DNA of 64,000 nucleotides from Sphaerisporangium sp040649355 (GTDB lineage Bacteria; Actinomycetota; Actinomycetes; Streptosporangiales; Streptosporangiaceae): contig NZ_JBICTU010000030.1 of NCBI RefSeq assembly GCF_043197795.1, forward strand, positions 1 to 64,000, in the 5' to 3' direction. This document shows, one piece after another, positions 61,345 through 64,000 of this stretch. Every line of letters begins with the position of its first letter. The first letter of the stretch is position 1. Below the pieces are notes generated by a model. That model was not told the DNA's origin and made no database searches. It saw only the letters and a list, made by a program, of their open reading frames with translations. Position numbers and translations under genes: made by a program.

Positions 61345-62708
61345 TCAGTTGGCCTGGCTGACCGTCGACATGTTGAAGTCGGGCACGCGGACGGCCGGCA
61401 TGATCGTGCGGGTGAAGTAGTCGTTCCACTCGCGGGGCAGCGTCTGGCCCTCCCGGCCGATCTCGGTGAGCCGGCCCATCAAGTCGACCGGGCTCTCGTT
61501 GAACCGGAAGTTGTTGACCTCGCCCACCACCTCGCCGTTCTCGACCAGGTAGACCCCGTCACGGGTCAGGCCGGTCAGCAGCAGCGACTGGGGGTCGACC
61601 TCGCGGATGTACCACAGGCAGGTGAGCAGCAGGCCGCGCTCGGTCGAGGCGACCATCTCGTCGAGCGAGCGCCCGCCCTCGGGACCCGACATGATCAGGT
61701 TGTCGATCTGCGGGGTGGCCGCGAGACCGGTCAGCTCGGCCGAGTAGCGGGTCTGGAGCAGCGCGGCCAGCGAGCCGTCGCGCACCCAGTCGGTCGCCGA
61801 CAGCGGCAGCCCGTTGTCGAAGACCGAGCGCTCGCGGCTGCCCGCGTGGGTGATCACGAAGGGCGCGGCCTCGATGCCCGCGGCGGCCGGGTCGCTGCGG
61901 AGCCGGACGGGGGAGGCCGACAGCGACTCGCCCACCCGGGTACCGCCGCCCGGCTTGGAGAAGACGGTGCGGCCGTCGGCGGCGTCCCTGGCCCCCGCCG
62001 ACCAGTAGAGGTAGATCATCAGGTCGGCCACCGCCGTGGGCGGGATCAGCGTCTCGTAGCGGCCCGCGGGCAGGGCGACGCGGCGCTTGGCCCAGTCGAG
62101 ACGGCGCGCGAGCGTGTCGCCGAGGGAGGCGACGTCGACGTCGGCGAAGTCCCTGGTGGCCACGCCGGTCCAGGCGGAGCGGCTCATGTCGGGCGACTTG
62201 GCGTTGAGCTCCAGCCGGCCCGTCGGCTGGTCGTGCCGGAGCCGGAGCCCGGTGGAGGAGCCGAGGAACGTCGAGGTGAGGATGTGCTCGGCGAAGCCGT
62301 ACAGCTTGCGGTTGGCGGTCTCGGCCACGCCGAACGCCTCGCCGAGCGCCGGGGCGAACTCGCCGAACACGCCGATCGAGGTGGACTCGGCCGGACGGTC
62401 CCAGTCGGGCGACTGGGACGCCGCGACCAGCGGCCGGGCGTCCTCGGCGGGCGGGGCCTCGTGCGAGGCCAGGTCGGCCGCCGTGACGACGTCGGCGAGC
62501 TGCTCGGGACGTACGGCCGAGCGCGAGACGACCCCGACGCCGCGGCCGGTGATCGAGATGACGGTTAGCTGGGACGAGCGCGCCACGCCGTTGGTGGTCA
62601 AGGTGTTGCCGGCGAAACGGAGGTTCGCCGTGGACCCCTCGTCGACGATCACGACGCAGTCGTCCGCCTTGCTGAGGGCAAGGGCACGCTCGACGGTCTC
62701 CTGAGGAG

Positions 62709-62712
<4 letters not shown>
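61345..62712 (-). CDS. pmbA: TldD/PmbA family protein, TldE/PmbA subunit
   Basis: 455 residues, GTG start overlapping the tldD stop by 4 bp. Motifs of the non-metal subunit: SQLTVISITGRGVGVVSRSA, GVFGEFAPALGEAFG and the C-terminal NNFRFNESPVDLMGRLTEIG. No HExxxH is present. It forms the TldD-TldE heterodimer that degrades unfolded peptides and trims some peptide natural products such as microcins. Confidence 0.93.

Positions 62713-64000
<1,288 letters not shown>

Overview
This is a high-GC actinomycete chromosome window. BldB/WhiJ-style regulator sets, an actinobacterial IHF-like protein, an acVLRF1 rescue factor, DUF397/DUF5753/DUF6457/DUF3099 proteins and GTG starts with GGAGG-type ribosome binding sites all fit. 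The gene content suggests Streptosporangiales (a Streptosporangium/Nonomuraea/Microbispora-like organism), but that placement is inferred from family content, not from a marker gene.

Layout. 1-2372 is one end of an integrative element: two small cargo genes and a large serine integrase. It has landed inside an ABC-transporter ATPase gene, cutting it in the Walker A codons. The rest of that locus (truncated ATPase, ABC-2 permease, DesK/DesR-like two-component pair) runs to 5740. 5925-7607 is a DUF397 / XRE-DUF5753 / HATPase set. 7666-31954 is mostly ordinary chromosome: an EAL-like/CBS protein, acVLRF1, an ArsR-VOC pair, ABC-F, enoyl-CoA hydratase, a type I ABC exporter, a sulfotransferase, LD-carboxypeptidase, GH15, a MocR/YczE divergent pair, a POT transporter, a fatty acyl-CoA ligase, two secreted Ig-like paralogues, a cupin, an IHF-like protein and a secreted M14 carboxypeptidase.

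32003-40735 is a self-contained carbohydrate uptake and catabolism locus. It has two permeases, a XylR-like LacI/AraC hybrid regulator, two Gfo/Idh/MocA paralogues, a DUF6807 protein, a D-2-hydroxyacid dehydrogenase and a solute-binding lipoprotein at the far end. The ATPase is missing, so a shared MsiK-type ATPase is expected. A promoter/operator element with identical block spacing lies upstream of the permeases and of the first Gfo/Idh gene. A 54-codon ORF in front of the permeases looks like the collapsed remnant of an original binding-protein gene.

41135-49932 holds a DEAD-box helicase, an srsABC-like type III polyketide synthase operon (alkylresorcinol/alkylquinone type), a DUF892 protein, a flavin reductase-HxlR operon with a clear palindromic operator, and a NarL-type two-component pair. 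49941-58272 is a decaying accessory island. Two collinear pieces of a broken rtcB flank about 7.7 kb that carries a different intact rtcB, a second XRE/DUF397/HATPase set, a secreted LamG protein, small remnants, a 10-bp-phased GTCC array, a palindrome and a frameshifted serine-recombinase remnant. 58486-64000 returns to core genes: moaA-mobA-DUF6457, DUF3099, dodecin and the tldD/pmbA protease pair. The last gene runs off the right edge.

The most notable signals are the two insertion events (ABC ATPase and rtcB), the duplicated promoter element of the sugar locus, the loss of the EKP lysine in both Gfo/Idh paralogues, and several small structured repeats.
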